Source: Rubellicoccus peritrichatus
GTDB taxonomy: Bacteria > Verrucomicrobiota > Verrucomicrobiia > Opitutales > Cerasicoccaceae
Reading direction: 5' to 3'
DNA length: 64,000 nucleotides
Assembly (NCBI RefSeq): GCF_033100135.1
Contig: NZ_CP136920.1
Span: 434,001 to 498,000 of the forward strand
Part shown: piece by piece, positions 9,553-19,409 of the stretch
Layout of the letters: each line of letters opens with the position of its first letter
Position numbering within the stretch: the stretch's first letter is position 1
Notes under the pieces: generated by a model
Database searches by the model: none
What the model saw: only the letters and a program-made list of their open reading frames with translations
Told to the model about the DNA's origin: nothing
Translations under genes and position numbers: made by a program

Positions 9553-10527
9553 TTAAGCGCGTCTTGCTTCTATGCCTTTGGCATGACAGGCGGCCGACAT
9601 CATTGGTTGGGCGGGAACCGTGTCATTACTCCAAATCTCCAAAGAACGAACGCCTTGCCAGACCAACATTGAGAGTCCGTCAGCAAAGGCAAAGCCGGAT
9701 GCTTCGGCCTGAGTTGCCAGGGCATTCTTAACCCCATAAGTCATGTCGTAGATTTTCGCTTCGCCCGTGAAACGGCTCAGGTCAATCGGCGAAGGATCAT
9801 CCGCCTTCAGGCCAAGCGATGTTGCGTTGATGATGACCGGGTGTTCGATCGCTGAAAGCTCAGCAGGTGGATTGGTAATATCAAATCCTCTCACCTTTTC
9901 CACCACCAGCTTTGGATCGAGCAAGGCGATGAGTTCGTTCAATCGATCCTGCGATCGATTGCCGATCCATAGACTTTTGCAATCCTTGAGCAGACATTGC
10001 ACCGCGGCAGCACGGGCTGCTCCACCCGCTCCCAGCAAAACAATATCGGCGCCTGGAATTTTGACATCCAGCTCGCGTTCAAGAGCCGTTTCCAGTCCAT
10101 AGCCATCGCTGTTATTGCCGTTGTAGCCACCGCCATCAAGACGCGTCAATGTATTGACCGCTCCCATCGATCTGGCAGCTGGATCAATCTCTTTAACAAG
10201 ATCAACCGCCTGCACCTTATGCGGGATGGTCAGGTTGAGCCCGTGAAAGCCCTTCTCCCAAAACAACGGAAGCGCCTCGGGAAGTTTTTCCGGAGGAACT
10301 TCGAATTTGAAATAGCACCAGTTCCGATAAATCAAATGGGTTTGAGCCATCGCATTAAGCGCGGCATTGTGCATTTGAGGGCTGACACTATGCGCCACCG
10401 GAAGCCCAAGAACCGCCAGCGCCTTACCTGAAAACTCCCACGTCTTCAGGTCATCCAACGTCCGCACCCTGGATGGTTCATCTTGGGTTACAGGGCCTTG
10501 CCCGACATCTCCTTCAGAAATATTCAT
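9553..10527 (-). CDS. aroE: Shikimate dehydrogenase
   Basis: NADP-dependent reduction of 3-dehydroshikimate to shikimate in aromatic amino acid synthesis. The substrate-binding motif GLPVAHSVSPQMHN, the catalytic lysine of LTIPHK and the Asp of NNSDGYG are all present. The nucleotide-binding glycine loop (VLLGAGGAARAA) and NATSLG follow. The start at 10527 gives 324 residues with about 35 residues before the first conserved motif, longer than typical AroE. A start at 10569 would lengthen it further, and neither has a strong ribosome binding site. It is convergent with the LacI gene across a 211-bp gap with no gene. Confidence 0.93.
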   Translation of the reverse strand: MNISEGDVGQGPVTQDEPSRVRTLDDLKTWEFSGKALAVLGLPVAHSVSPQMHNAALNAMAQTHLIYRNWCYFKFEVPPEKLPEALPLFWEKGFHGLNLTIPHKVQAVDLVKEIDPAARSMGAVNTLTRLDGGGYNGNNSDGYGLETALERELDVKIPGADIVLLGAGGAARAAAVQCLLKDCKSLWIGNRSQDRLNELIALLDPKLVVEKVRGFDITNPPAELSAIEHPVIINATSLGLKADDPSPIDLSRFTGEAKIYDMTYGVKNALATQAEASGFAFADGLSMLVWQGVRSLEIWSNDTVPAQPMMSAACHAKGIEARRA

Positions 10528-10648
10528 GTCTTGAACCCACAGCTCAACACGAGCAACGCAATCGAACAAATCAAATGTTCCGGCCCTGTGATATTTGTTC
10601 CAATCTTAATCTTCAAAGAGACGCGATATACGCAACGTCAGTGATATC

Positions 10649-10883
10649 ATTCAGGCCCGAAGGGCTGACGTATAATAGCCCAAGGGTAAGCAACATAGTT
10701 GCGCAGCCCTGGGGCTAAAATAGATTTTATGTGATTGAGCCCTGTAAGGGTGACATAAATAGGCGATTTGAAGGATTCGGTATGTCAGACTTTCAGGCCT
10801 CATCGTGTTTTGCACATTGATAACCCAGGGCTGCGCTGCGCTTACCCTGGGCTCATATATATATCAGCCCTTCGGGCCTCAAA
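10649..10883. repeat. Five-module intergenic repeat element, copy 1
   Basis: This element fills most of the 414-bp gap between aroE and the SirB1-like gene, and I see no gene there. It is built from short GC-rich hairpin modules in order: CAGGCCCGAAGGGCTGA, AGCCCAAGGGTAAG, GAGCCCTGTAAGGGTG, CAGACTTTCAGGCCT, and GCTTACCCTGGGC plus CAGCCCTTCGGGCCTC. The two ends (about 10650-10690 and 10840-10883) are inverted repeats of each other. A second copy with the same module order lies at 54945-55175. Confidence 0.8.
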
Positions 10884-10941
10884 ATTTTCTCAAACCTACC
10901 CAAATTGACAAAGACTAGGATTGCACCTGAAGGCGCCTACC

Positions 10942-11814
10942 TCAGTCCTGCTGCTGGTAGGCCGATTCGAACTCGTTGACAAAGTTGGCAAAGAGACGAG
11001 CGCTCTCGGCTTCCTCAGAACGGGTGAACTGATTAACCAGGTTCCGGCAGCATCGCAGGATGACATCACCGACGGGCAAGGGCATGAAGAAATTGTCTTC
11101 GGGCGGCAGTTGAAAACCTTCAAGGATAACATCAAGATCTTCACGAGTTCGAAATGCCCCGCCTTCGAATACATCGATATAAAACGGCTCACCCGCAGTG
11201 AAGCAACCAACCATGAAACGACCGGGCATTCCGACCGGGTCCAGTTCGATCCCACAACGATAAGCCACCAGCAGGTAAATAATGGAAAGACTGATTGGAA
11301 GGCCACGCCGACGTTCGATTACCTTGTGAAGAAAGCAATTGTGCGGATGATAAAAATCATCCTGATCCCCAGCAAAGCCATACTCGTGAAAGATCACCCG
11401 GTTGAGGATGCGACACTGCTCGAAAGGAGTGGCCGGCTTGACCATAAGCTCCCGAACCCGATCTGCCATCTCATCAAGAAAGACACAGATATCCGAAGGC
11501 TCAACATGCGGATGCAAAGTCCGGTCGAGCAAAATACTCCCTGTCTCCAGCTCGTATTGATAGGACCGAATGAATGCAATAAAAGCCCCTGTGGTATCCT
11601 CGGCTCCCAGCTCACGCAGGTAATAGCGTGCGGCCTCAGCCTGAGGCATTTCTCCGCTTTCCGCAATACGCCTGAGTAAATCTACCGCAACATCGATGGT
11701 CTGCTGAAATTCTTTGAGCAGCGCAGATTGAACCGCCGTCGATGGGTCATCAAGCAGACTTATCAAAGCTGCTTCCCGACCGGTTTCGTAATGTTTTACA
11801 TCTGCATCATCCAT
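10942..11814 (-). CDS. SirB1-family transglutaminase-like protein
   Basis: Cytosolic protein of 290 residues of the SirB1/transglutaminase-like family. The N-terminal third is helical. The conserved block FHEYGFAGDQDDFYHPHNCFLHKVIERRRGLPIS is followed by IIYLLVAYRCGIELDPVGMPGRFMV, the family signature around residues 155-210. The Cys-containing segment and the downstream GRF-containing segment resemble the papain-like fold, but enzymatic activity is not established for this family. It is transcribed leftward, divergent from plsY. The family assignment is good and the physiological role unknown. Confidence 0.85.
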   Translation of the reverse strand: MDDADVKHYETGREAALISLLDDPSTAVQSALLKEFQQTIDVAVDLLRRIAESGEMPQAEAARYYLRELGAEDTTGAFIAFIRSYQYELETGSILLDRTLHPHVEPSDICVFLDEMADRVRELMVKPATPFEQCRILNRVIFHEYGFAGDQDDFYHPHNCFLHKVIERRRGLPISLSIIYLLVAYRCGIELDPVGMPGRFMVGCFTAGEPFYIDVFEGGAFRTREDLDVILEGFQLPPEDNFFMPLPVGDVILRCCRNLVNQFTRSEEAESARLFANFVNEFESAYQQQD

Positions 11815-11956
11815 CCTTTAACGACCGCAGCCTAGGCGATCATCCTCATAAGGGCAAGCGGGGAGTTTGATTATCGAATGGATTCGTAACGGGCTGGACA
11901 TCAGTTATTTCTTGGAGATAATAAAGGAGGAATAAGCAAAATAACCCAAATCTCTA

Positions 11957-12577
11957 ATGAATCCCTTACAAGTCATCGCTGTCACCGTTGTTGGATATCT
12001 TTTAGGAGCGATCCCGTTTGCTGTCATCATTGCCAAGCGACACGGAGTCGATATCATGAAAGAAGGCAGCGGTAATCCAGGTGCCACCAATGTAACTCGT
12101 TCCGTGGGCAAACGAGCTGGCAATTTCTGCTTCGTGATGGACTTCCTCAAAGGGCTCGCCGCTGCCGGAATTCCATTGCTGCCCTTCATGGGTGCCAGTG
12201 ACCCGATTGGCCTTGGTGTTCTTGGACTCATCGCTGCCATTATCGGACACAGCTACTCGGTTTTTATCGGCTTCAAAGGCGGTAAAGGTGTTGCCGTTAC
12301 GATGGGTGGATTGCTCGCCCTTGCCCCGATCATATTAATCATCGGCCTTATCGTCTGGGTCGGTGTTTTTTACAGCAGCAAATATGTCTCGCTCGCCTCG
12401 CTTTGTTTCGGCATCAGCCTGCCTGTCCTCGGTATTGGCTTCGAAAAACCAGCCGTCCTGATTATCTTCCTTGTTGGAATCGCCGTGCTGATTGTCTTCC
12501 GACACCGCGCCAATATCCAAAGGCTCTTCGCCGGAACAGAACATCGCTTTTCCAAGGATAAGAAAAACGCGAAGTAA
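11957..12577 (+). CDS. plsY: Glycerol-3-phosphate acyltransferase PlsY
   Basis: Inner-membrane acyltransferase that moves the acyl group from acyl-phosphate to glycerol-3-phosphate, the first step of phospholipid synthesis. The 206-residue length and five-helix pattern fit PlsY. All three signature motifs are visible: GSGNPGATNVTRSVGKRAG, FKGGKGVA (in GHSYSVFIGFKGGKG) and the cytoplasmic loop after FRHRANIQRL. It stands alone between the SirB1-like gene and hom, followed by an inverted repeat. Confidence 0.95.
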   Translation: MNPLQVIAVTVVGYLLGAIPFAVIIAKRHGVDIMKEGSGNPGATNVTRSVGKRAGNFCFVMDFLKGLAAAGIPLLPFMGASDPIGLGVLGLIAAIIGHSYSVFIGFKGGKGVAVTMGGLLALAPIILIIGLIVWVGVFYSSKYVSLASLCFGISLPVLGIGFEKPAVLIIFLVGIAVLIVFRHRANIQRLFAGTEHRFSKDKKNAK

Positions 12578-12588
12578 GATGTGCATTT

Positions 12589-12790
12589 GGTCACAAAGAT
12601 CACCAAGGAGTCACAAAGGGCACAAAGAGACTCATTAAGATATACAGAAAAGGGTCATCTTGATCCTCATGCAGGAGCATCGAAACTGCAGAGCTTTTAT
12701 CACAAATACCTTTGCACCTCAGTGCCTCTGCATAAGAAATTTTTTTAAATGCTTTGTGTCCTTTGTGACTCCTTGGTGATCTTTGTGACC
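12589..12790. repeat. CACAAAG-type long inverted repeat
   Basis: The gap between plsY and hom holds a 39-bp inverted repeat with a single mismatch. The arms are 12589-12627 (GGTCACAAAGATCACCAAGG...) and 12752-12790, separated by a 124-bp loop that contains more CACAAA/TGCCTCTG-like words. No ORF or RNA gene is seen. It belongs to the same style as the CACGGAG repeats at 31363-31435 and 51613-51708. Function unknown. Confidence 0.85.
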
Positions 12791-12869
12791 CCAAAAACTC
12801 AACCTTAAGTGGCGGCATACGAATCCTGTTGCCTCAAAGCCGCCCAGTTGCTTCGATTCGCGGTTTGCT

Positions 12870-14204
12870 ATGGAAGGTAAACGTAAGATACGTATCGGCA
12901 TTTTAGGCTTTGGCACAGTTGGCCAGGGTGTTTGGAAACACATCAAGGAAGACCGCGCGGCCCTCGAAAGACGCTTGGGCGTCAAACTGGAGTTGGTCCG
13001 TGCCGCCGTTTCCGATCTCTCCAAGAAGCGCGGCGTGAAGCTGGCCAAAAGCAAGCTGACAGATGATCCCTATGCTATCGTTGATGACCCAAAGATAGAC
13101 ATTGTTTGCGAACTGATCGGAGGAACCAAGCTTGCTCGTAAACTGACCCTGCGCGCACTCGCCAATGGCAAAACAGTGGTCACTGCAAACAAAGCCCTCA
13201 TCTGCGAACATGGTGACGAACTCTTTACCGCTGCCCGCAAGGAAGGTGTCCATTATTTCTTCGAAGCCAGTGTCGCCGGCGGCATTCCAATTATCAAAAC
13301 CTTGCGCGAAGGTCTGGTCGCCAACCGCTTTCCTTTGATCTACGGAATCCTCAATGGGACCTCGAACTACATCCTGACTCGCATGGAGCGGGAAGGTTTG
13401 AGCTTTGAAGAAATCGTAGGTGATGCCCGCGATCTGGGTTATGTCGAAGCCGATGAATCTCTCGATCTCGACGGCTGGGATGCGGCTCACAAGGCAGTTA
13501 TCCTCGCCTACCTTGCCCATGGCAAATGGGTAAATCTCGATGAAATGCTGGTCGAAGGCATCCGCAACATCACTGCCCGTGACGTTGCCTACGCGAGCGA
13601 GCTCGGTTACAAAATCAAGCTCCTCGCCGTGATCGCCCGAAACTTCAACGACGAAACCCTTTCCGTCCGCCTGCATCCCGCCTTGATCAAGAAAGGCGAA
13701 ATCATGGCTCAGGTTGATATGGTTTTCAACGGCGTCAGCCTGACAGGGGACGTTGTCGGCACCACATTGCTCGTTGGCCGTGGTGCGGGACAGGATGCCA
13801 CCGCCAGTGCCGTGATCAGCGACATCGCAGACGCAGTCCATGCAATTCAGGGAGCACCAGGACCACTTATTTCTGAAGAAGACGAGGACATTTACCGTCA
13901 GCTTGGCGAAGGCTTAACCCTGGCAAAACCCAAGTCCGTCGAATCCGCCTACTACTTCCGCCTGCGTGTACGCGACGAAAAGGGTGTTCTCGCCAAAGTA
14001 ACAAAGGCATTTTCTGATGCCGGACTTTCCGTCGCTACAATGATTCAGCATGAAGAGCCATCGGACGGAAGCGCTGTGCTGCTCTTCACCACCCATGTAT
14101 CGAACGAAGCGGCTGCCGCCAAGGCCATCAATAAGCTCGAACAACTCGATCCAGTGATAGAAGCACCCTTCCTCCTGCGGATCTTCAATGCCCCGGAAAT
14201 GTAA
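12870..14204 (+). CDS. hom: Homoserine dehydrogenase
   Basis: Reduces aspartate semialdehyde to homoserine for threonine and methionine synthesis; 444 residues. The N-terminal NAD(P) loop is GILGFGTVGQGVWK. ANKALICEHGDEL and the catalytic/substrate region with GGIPIIKTLREGL, GILNGTSNYILTRM and YVEADESLDLDGWDAAHK follow. The C-terminal 80 residues form an ACT domain, so threonine feedback is likely. It lies just upstream of lysC in the same direction (101 bp), as in many aspartate-family clusters. Confidence 0.96.
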   Translation: MEGKRKIRIGILGFGTVGQGVWKHIKEDRAALERRLGVKLELVRAAVSDLSKKRGVKLAKSKLTDDPYAIVDDPKIDIVCELIGGTKLARKLTLRALANGKTVVTANKALICEHGDELFTAARKEGVHYFFEASVAGGIPIIKTLREGLVANRFPLIYGILNGTSNYILTRMEREGLSFEEIVGDARDLGYVEADESLDLDGWDAAHKAVILAYLAHGKWVNLDEMLVEGIRNITARDVAYASELGYKIKLLAVIARNFNDETLSVRLHPALIKKGEIMAQVDMVFNGVSLTGDVVGTTLLVGRGAGQDATASAVISDIADAVHAIQGAPGPLISEEDEDIYRQLGEGLTLAKPKSVESAYYFRLRVRDEKGVLAKVTKAFSDAGLSVATMIQHEEPSDGSAVLLFTTHVSNEAAAAKAINKLEQLDPVIEAPFLLRIFNAPEM

Positions 14205-14305
14205 CTAACTGGCCTAATATTTTGCAACCAACGTCCAAAAATCCATTAACGCTTTAGGGTTGCAGGCCACTACTCAGATATTCGATAAGTTTTCGTTTTT
14301 AGCTC

Positions 14306-15520
14306 ATGGCACTTATTGTTCAGAAATTCGGCGGCACTTCAGTAGGAGACGTCGAGCGCATTCAAAACGTCGCCCGTCGCATTAAGGCCACGGTGGACGA
14401 AGGCAACCAGGTAGCCGTAATCGTCAGTGCCCGGAGTGGTGTCACCAATGAACTCGTAGCCCGCGCCAAAGCAATCAATCCAAGGCCGGATGAACGCGAA
14501 ATGGACATGCTTCTGGCCGTGGGCGAGCAGGAAACCATCTCCCTGACAGCCATGGCGCTGCATGCTCTGGATCAGCCGGCGGTCTCAAGAACCGGACGGC
14601 AAGCTGGCTTTCTCACTGATGGCGCGCACACCCGCGCCCGCATCATTGAAATCACTGGTGGCGATATCAACAAACGCCTGGACTCTGGCGAAGTTGTCAT
14701 TGTAGCCGGCTTTCAAGGAACAACGGATGACGGGCAAGTCACCACGATGGGCCGTGGAGGCAGCGACCTTTCCGCAGTCGCTCTCGCCGCTGCGCTCAAG
14801 GCCGATATATGTCAGATATTTACCGATGTCGAAGGTGTCTATACAGCCGATCCCCGCATCGTGCCCAATGCCAGAAAGATCCCGGAAATCAGCTACGAAG
14901 AAATGCTCGAGCTGGCAGCCATGGGCTCTAAGGTCATGCAGGCCCGCGCAGTAGAATTTTCCCAGAAACACGACGTTATCTTCGAAGTCAGAAGTAGTTT
15001 TAACACCAACCCTGGAACGATTGTGAAAGCAGAAGTCCCTTCCATGGAAGACGTCGAAGTACGCGGCGTTGCCCTCGACAAAAATCAGGCCAAAGTTACG
15101 GTTACTGACCTTCCGGACAAACCCGGCGCAGCAGCCAAAGTCTTTGAGGCGATTGGCCGCGCCAATGTCGTGGTCGATATGATCGTGCAGAATATTTCAC
15201 GCGGTGGTGCCGCCAATCTGACCTTCACAGTCAGCATCGACGACGTCCACAAGGCAGTTGAAGCCGTGGAAAATGCACTGCCGGGAATCGGTGGTGGCAC
15301 TGTCAATTATACTGGTGACATCGCCAAGGTGTCGGTCGTTGGAGTCGGTATGCGAAGCCACGCTGGTGTCGCAGCAAAGCTATTTAGCATCCTTGCCGAA
15401 CATGGCGTCAACATCCAAATGATTTCCACCTCCGAAATCAAAGTGTCGGTTGCAATCGATATGGAAGATGCCATCAAGGCAACTCAGGCGATCCACGACG
15501 GATTCGATCTCGGGGCCTAA
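14306..15520 (+). CDS. lysC: Aspartate kinase
   Basis: Phosphorylates aspartate, the entry step to lysine, threonine and methionine. The 404-residue monofunctional form begins with the kinase motif [11 protein letters not shown]. It contains [22 protein letters not shown] and [12 protein letters not shown] and ends with tandem ACT domains (about residues 265-404) that usually bind lysine and/or threonine. The stop overlaps the stop of the convergent aldehyde dehydrogenase gene by a few bases. Confidence 0.96.
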   Translation: MALIVQKFGGTSVGDVERIQNVARRIKATVDEGNQVAVIVSARSGVTNELVARAKAINPRPDEREMDMLLAVGEQETISLTAMALHALDQPAVSRTGRQAGFLTDGAHTRARIIEITGGDINKRLDSGEVVIVAGFQGTTDDGQVTTMGRGGSDLSAVALAAALKADICQIFTDVEGVYTADPRIVPNARKIPEISYEEMLELAAMGSKVMQARAVEFSQKHDVIFEVRSSFNTNPGTIVKAEVPSMEDVEVRGVALDKNQAKVTVTDLPDKPGAAAKVFEAIGRANVVVDMIVQNISRGGAANLTFTVSIDDVHKAVEAVENALPGIGGGTVNYTGDIAKVSVVGVGMRSHAGVAAKLFSILAEHGVNIQMISTSEIKVSVAIDMEDAIKATQAIHDGFDLGA

Positions 15521-17013
15521 AAGAGCCCCATTGGAGACTGGCTGTAGGATGTAAGGATGTTCTTTGTGTGGCGGTAGCTATTGAGCATCATCCGATGTGT
15601 TTCGCGGCCGAACCCAGAGTTCTTGTAACCCCCAAACGATGCATGGGTTGGGTAGACATGATAGCAGTTGCACCAGATACGCCCCGCCTCAATCCCTCGG
15701 GCAAAAGTCTGCATCTGATGAATGTCACGAGTCCAGACACCAGCACTCAAGCCATACAAAGTATCATTTGCGATCTGTAACCCTTCCGCATCATCCTTGA
15801 AAGTCGTAACACTGACGGTCGGGCCGAATATCTCCTCCTGAAACACCCTCTGCTTATTGTGCCCCTTGAACACAGTGGGCTTCACATAGTAACCATTGGG
15901 ATAGTGAGGATTCTCGAAAGCGTCACCACCGATCAGCACTTCTGCTCCCTCCTCTCGGCCGATATCCATGTATCGCATGATTTTTTCGAACTGCTCACTT
16001 GAAACTTGAGCGCCGCTCATGGTGGAAAGGTCGAGCGGATCGCCCATCTTTATCGCAGCTACACGCTCAAGGCAGCGAGCCATAAAGTCATCATAAATGC
16101 TCTCATGAATCAACGCACGTGATGGACTGGTGCAGACCTCTCCTTGGTTCACAGCAAAAGAAACAAATCCCTCGACCGCCTTATCAAGGAACTCATCATC
16201 AGCATCCATAACACTTCGATGAAAAATATTGGGCGCCTTACCTCCGAGTTCAAGTGTGACTGGAACAATATTCTCTGCAGCGTACTGCATGATCAAACGC
16301 CCAGTCGTTGTTTCCCCCGTAAAAGAAACTTTCTTAATTTTCGGATGAGAAGCCAAAGGCTTGCCAGCCTCACTGCCAAAGCCATTGACGACATTAACAA
16401 CGCCTGGCGGCAGCAAATCAGCAATCAGCTCCATCACCATAAGAATTGTGCTTGGGGTTTGCTCTGCCGGTTTCAGGACGACACAATTCCCGGCAGCCAA
16501 CGCCGGGGCTAGTTTCCAGGCCGCCAGCAAGACAGGGAAGTTCCAGGGAATGATTTGCCCAACGACTCCCAGTGGCTCATGAACTTCCATTGAGACGGTT
16601 TGAGCATCAATATCTGCAACTTCGCCTGATTCAGCCCGAATCACACTCCCAAAATATCTAAAATGATCCACCACAGCCGGAAGATCTCCATGGAGCGACT
16701 CGCGAATCGGTTTACCGTTCTCCCAGGTTTCTGCAACAGCCAGAAGCTCAAGATTCGTTTCAATCCGGTCAGCAATTTTGTTCAGCAACAGGCATCGCTC
16801 AGTTGCGGAAGTCTTACTCCATATAGATACGGCCTGCGAAGCGGCCTCGACTGCCAAATTAACATCTTTATAATTGCTACGAGGGACCTGGCAAAAAACA
16901 TTCCCATCAACTGGAGATGGATTATTAAAATACTGGCTATCAACCGGTTTTGTCCATTCTCCACCAATGAAATTCTCGTAGCGCTCCTTAAATTCGGGCT
17001 TAGGATAAATCAT
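15517..17013 (-). CDS. NAD(P)-dependent aldehyde dehydrogenase
   Basis: Aldehyde dehydrogenase superfamily enzyme of 498 residues, full length. Visible motifs are the cofactor-binding [23 protein letters not shown], the general base Glu in [12 protein letters not shown] (about residue 254), the catalytic Cys in [14 protein letters not shown] (about residue 293) and the late [10 protein letters not shown]. Overall similarity is to AldB/ExaC-type acetaldehyde or aliphatic aldehyde dehydrogenases (family impression; the substrate is not determined). It is convergent with lysC and divergent from the histidine kinase. Confidence 0.93.
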   Translation of the reverse strand: MIYPKPEFKERYENFIGGEWTKPVDSQYFNNPSPVDGNVFCQVPRSNYKDVNLAVEAASQAVSIWSKTSATERCLLLNKIADRIETNLELLAVAETWENGKPIRESLHGDLPAVVDHFRYFGSVIRAESGEVADIDAQTVSMEVHEPLGVVGQIIPWNFPVLLAAWKLAPALAAGNCVVLKPAEQTPSTILMVMELIADLLPPGVVNVVNGFGSEAGKPLASHPKIKKVSFTGETTTGRLIMQYAAENIVPVTLELGGKAPNIFHRSVMDADDEFLDKAVEGFVSFAVNQGEVCTSPSRALIHESIYDDFMARCLERVAAIKMGDPLDLSTMSGAQVSSEQFEKIMRYMDIGREEGAEVLIGGDAFENPHYPNGYYVKPTVFKGHNKQRVFQEEIFGPTVSVTTFKDDAEGLQIANDTLYGLSAGVWTRDIHQMQTFARGIEAGRIWCNCYHVYPTHASFGGYKNSGFGRETHRMMLNSYRHTKNILTSYSQSPMGLF

Positions 17014-17145
17014 AGCTCTTAGCGGGTTTCAGTTAAGTACAGACTAGTAATTTCAATATTTAAAATCCCAGAAAACGCATCTCCTTAGTGACAATCCTTA
17101 TTCATTTGCGAATCTTAGGGCAACACAGGACACTGAGAAAGAATT

Positions 17146-17170
17146 TTGACATTCGCTCTAAAAGTAGAGC
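17146..17170 (+). promoter_or_regulatory. Candidate promoter/operator upstream of the histidine kinase
   Basis: TTGACA at 17146-17151 resembles a -35 box. It is followed by a perfect six-bp inverted repeat with a four-base centre, GCTCTA-AAAG-TAGAGC (17155-17170), ending 24 bp before the kinase ATG. No good -10 box stands at the ideal distance. It could be an operator or a leader hairpin. Confidence 0.3.
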
Positions 17171-17194
17171 TACTTGGTCCGCTAGATAGATACC

Positions 17195-19369
17195 ATGCTA
17201 GCTGCTCACACATTACTCGCCGCTATTATCCGGTTCCATAAGCTCCTTATCCTCCTGGGAGCATACCTTTTCGTCTCTACAAGTCCGGGGCTTGCTCAGG
17301 TAAGTGATAAAAACGTGAAGCCATTAGAGCAGGTAAAAGTTCAACTAAAATGGCTCCATCAGTTTCAATTTGCAGGGTATTACGCAGCCATCGAGCAAGG
17401 GTATTACAAAGAAGCCGGATTGGATGTGGAACTGCTGGAAGGCCGACCTGATGTCGATCCGGCAGATATTGTTCTTGAGGGAAAAGCAGATTTTGGTGTC
17501 GGCACACCGGATTTGCTACTTTCTCATGCGGAAGGCGACCCAATAGTCGTCCTGGCTGTCATCTTCCAGCACTCTCCTTATGTCTTCATTGCCACCAAAG
17601 AGTCAGGGATCGACGACATCAACGACTTTGCTGGCAAACGCATCATGATCGAGCCACAGTCAGCTGAGCTTTATGCATATCTTAAGCGAGAGCGAATTCC
17701 GCTGGATAGTATTGAAATCCTGCCGCACTCATTCTCGGTCGATGATTTGCTCAACGGAACGGCTGATGCCATGTCTGCCTACTCAACAACTGAGCCCTTC
17801 GAGCTGACAGAGGCCGAGGTTCCCTACTCTGTCTTCTCGCCACGCGCAAGTGGGGTTGATTTCTACGGGGACTGCCTTTTTACAACGCATAACCTGGTTG
17901 AGCAGCGACCTGAGCTTACGAAACGATTTTTAGATGCCACGCTAAAAGGGTGGAGCTATGCAATGGAAAACCCTGAAGAGGTTATCGATTTGATTCTCAG
18001 GGAGTATACGCAGAGGAGAAGCCGTGGAGCCCTCCAATTTGAGGCGGAGAAAATGTTGGACCTGATGCATTCCAAGCTGATCCCAGTCGGTTATATGTAT
18101 CCAGGCCGCTGGCAGCATATCAGTGATGCCTATACTGACCTTGGAATGCTTAAAAAACCAGTGGATCTGGAGGCCTTTCTTTACGACTCAGATCCAAAAC
18201 ATGATTACACATGGCTCTACTGGCTATCCGGGACTACCTTGATTATTGCCGGGATCGCTTTTGGGATACTGCTTCCGGTTTGGAGGCTCAATCAAAAGTT
18301 AAGGCAAGAAATCGAGGAACATAAAAAAACCGAAGCCTTACTCGTAAAAGCAAAAGATGAGGCAGAAAGAGCCAATCTCGCCAAACAGGAATTCATGGCG
18401 CAGGTCAGTCACGATTTGCGTACTCCACTGAACTCCATTCTTGGCTTCTCCGAAGTCATGATGGACAACGAGAATGATATTGAAAGGCGTGAAAACCTTC
18501 GAGCCATTAATGCATCGGGGCAATGCCTTCTCACTCTGGTCGAAGAGCTGCTCGATATAAACCAGGTCGAGTCAGGGCAAATAGAACTGGCAAACAAAGC
18601 ATTCCTGATTGATGATGCCATTGACCCGGTCATCGAGCTAATGAGTATTGCAGCCCAACGCAAAAACCTGGATTTGGTTTGCTGGATTGAATCACCTTTA
18701 CGTGGCAACTTGAGAGGTGATCCGGACAGGCTCAGGCAGATGTTATTCAACCTCGTTGGAAATGCCATCAAGTTCACTGACGAGGGATCGATATCCATCA
18801 TTGCCACACAGAGTAAACCTGGCTGGGCAAACATCATTGTCGCAGATACAGGCCCTGGCATTCCAAACGAAATTCTGGGACGGATTTTCGAACCATTCGT
18901 TCGCGCGAATGATTTCAAAGACAGACAAGGATCTGGCCTTGGCCTGACAATTGTTCGTCGCTTTGCCGAGGCAATGGGCGGAACAATCGAAGCAAAAAAC
19001 GCAAGCGAAGGCGCGAACTTTGTTCTTTCTCTGCCAATCGCGGTTGATTCGATCAATCAAGCTGAGGACACTTTACTCAAGATCGACCTAAAAGGTTTAT
19101 CCATCAGTATCAGTTTCTGCTCTGAGCTTCAAACGACTGCAACCCTGGCAAATCTACAAAGCCTTGGAGCCATTGTATCAGTGGCTGGTGATGACCTTGC
19201 AAAGTCAATGAACTGTAATATTTTAATTACAGATGAAAAGGACACAGAAATAGTCCGTGCATTCGAGAAAACGGAAAAGCCGGTTATATACCTTAACGAC
19301 ATTCGTCCTCTGGCAACGCGTCAGCTACTGGCCAAAAGCATACTGGCTTCAATTGGAGTTGCCCATTAG
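17195..19369 (+). CDS. Sensor histidine kinase with NMT1/THI5-type periplasmic binding domain
   Basis: Membrane sensor of 724 residues. A signal/anchor segment (about 10-34) is followed by a periplasmic NMT1/THI5 (SsuA-like) ligand domain with QLKWLHQFQFAGYYAAIEQGYY (about 50-70) through about 335. One membrane helix (about 342-363) and a short coiled coil lead to the kinase. The H-box SHDLRTPLNS has phospho-His at about 406. The N-box LVGNAIKF (about 520), DTGPGIP (551) and GSGLGL (579) form an intact ATP-binding domain. The last 95 residues (about 630-724) look like a receiver-related fold without the usual acidic pocket. No partner response regulator is adjacent. It is followed at 40 bp by the glutamate-receptor-like channel. 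Confidence 0.9.
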   Translation: MLAAHTLLAAIIRFHKLLILLGAYLFVSTSPGLAQVSDKNVKPLEQVKVQLKWLHQFQFAGYYAAIEQGYYKEAGLDVELLEGRPDVDPADIVLEGKADFGVGTPDLLLSHAEGDPIVVLAVIFQHSPYVFIATKESGIDDINDFAGKRIMIEPQSAELYAYLKRERIPLDSIEILPHSFSVDDLLNGTADAMSAYSTTEPFELTEAEVPYSVFSPRASGVDFYGDCLFTTHNLVEQRPELTKRFLDATLKGWSYAMENPEEVIDLILREYTQRRSRGALQFEAEKMLDLMHSKLIPVGYMYPGRWQHISDAYTDLGMLKKPVDLEAFLYDSDPKHDYTWLYWLSGTTLIIAGIAFGILLPVWRLNQKLRQEIEEHKKTEALLVKAKDEAERANLAKQEFMAQVSHDLRTPLNSILGFSEVMMDNENDIERRENLRAINASGQCLLTLVEELLDINQVESGQIELANKAFLIDDAIDPVIELMSIAAQRKNLDLVCWIESPLRGNLRGDPDRLRQMLFNLVGNAIKFTDEGSISIIATQSKPGWANIIVADTGPGIPNEILGRIFEPFVRANDFKDRQGSGLGLTIVRRFAEAMGGTIEAKNASEGANFVLSLPIAVDSINQAEDTLLKIDLKGLSISISFCSELQTTATLANLQSLGAIVSVAGDDLAKSMNCNILITDEKDTEIVRAFEKTEKPVIYLNDIRPLATRQLLAKSILASIGVAH

Positions 19370-19409
19370 GTAGACTTCGATTGGCAAGGTAAAACATCAT
19401 CATATCCCC

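Noticed and set aside
12903-13841. A 312-codon open frame antisense to hom
   Set aside because: It mirrors the codon bias of homoserine dehydrogenase; the hom protein has all family motifs and the antisense translation has none.
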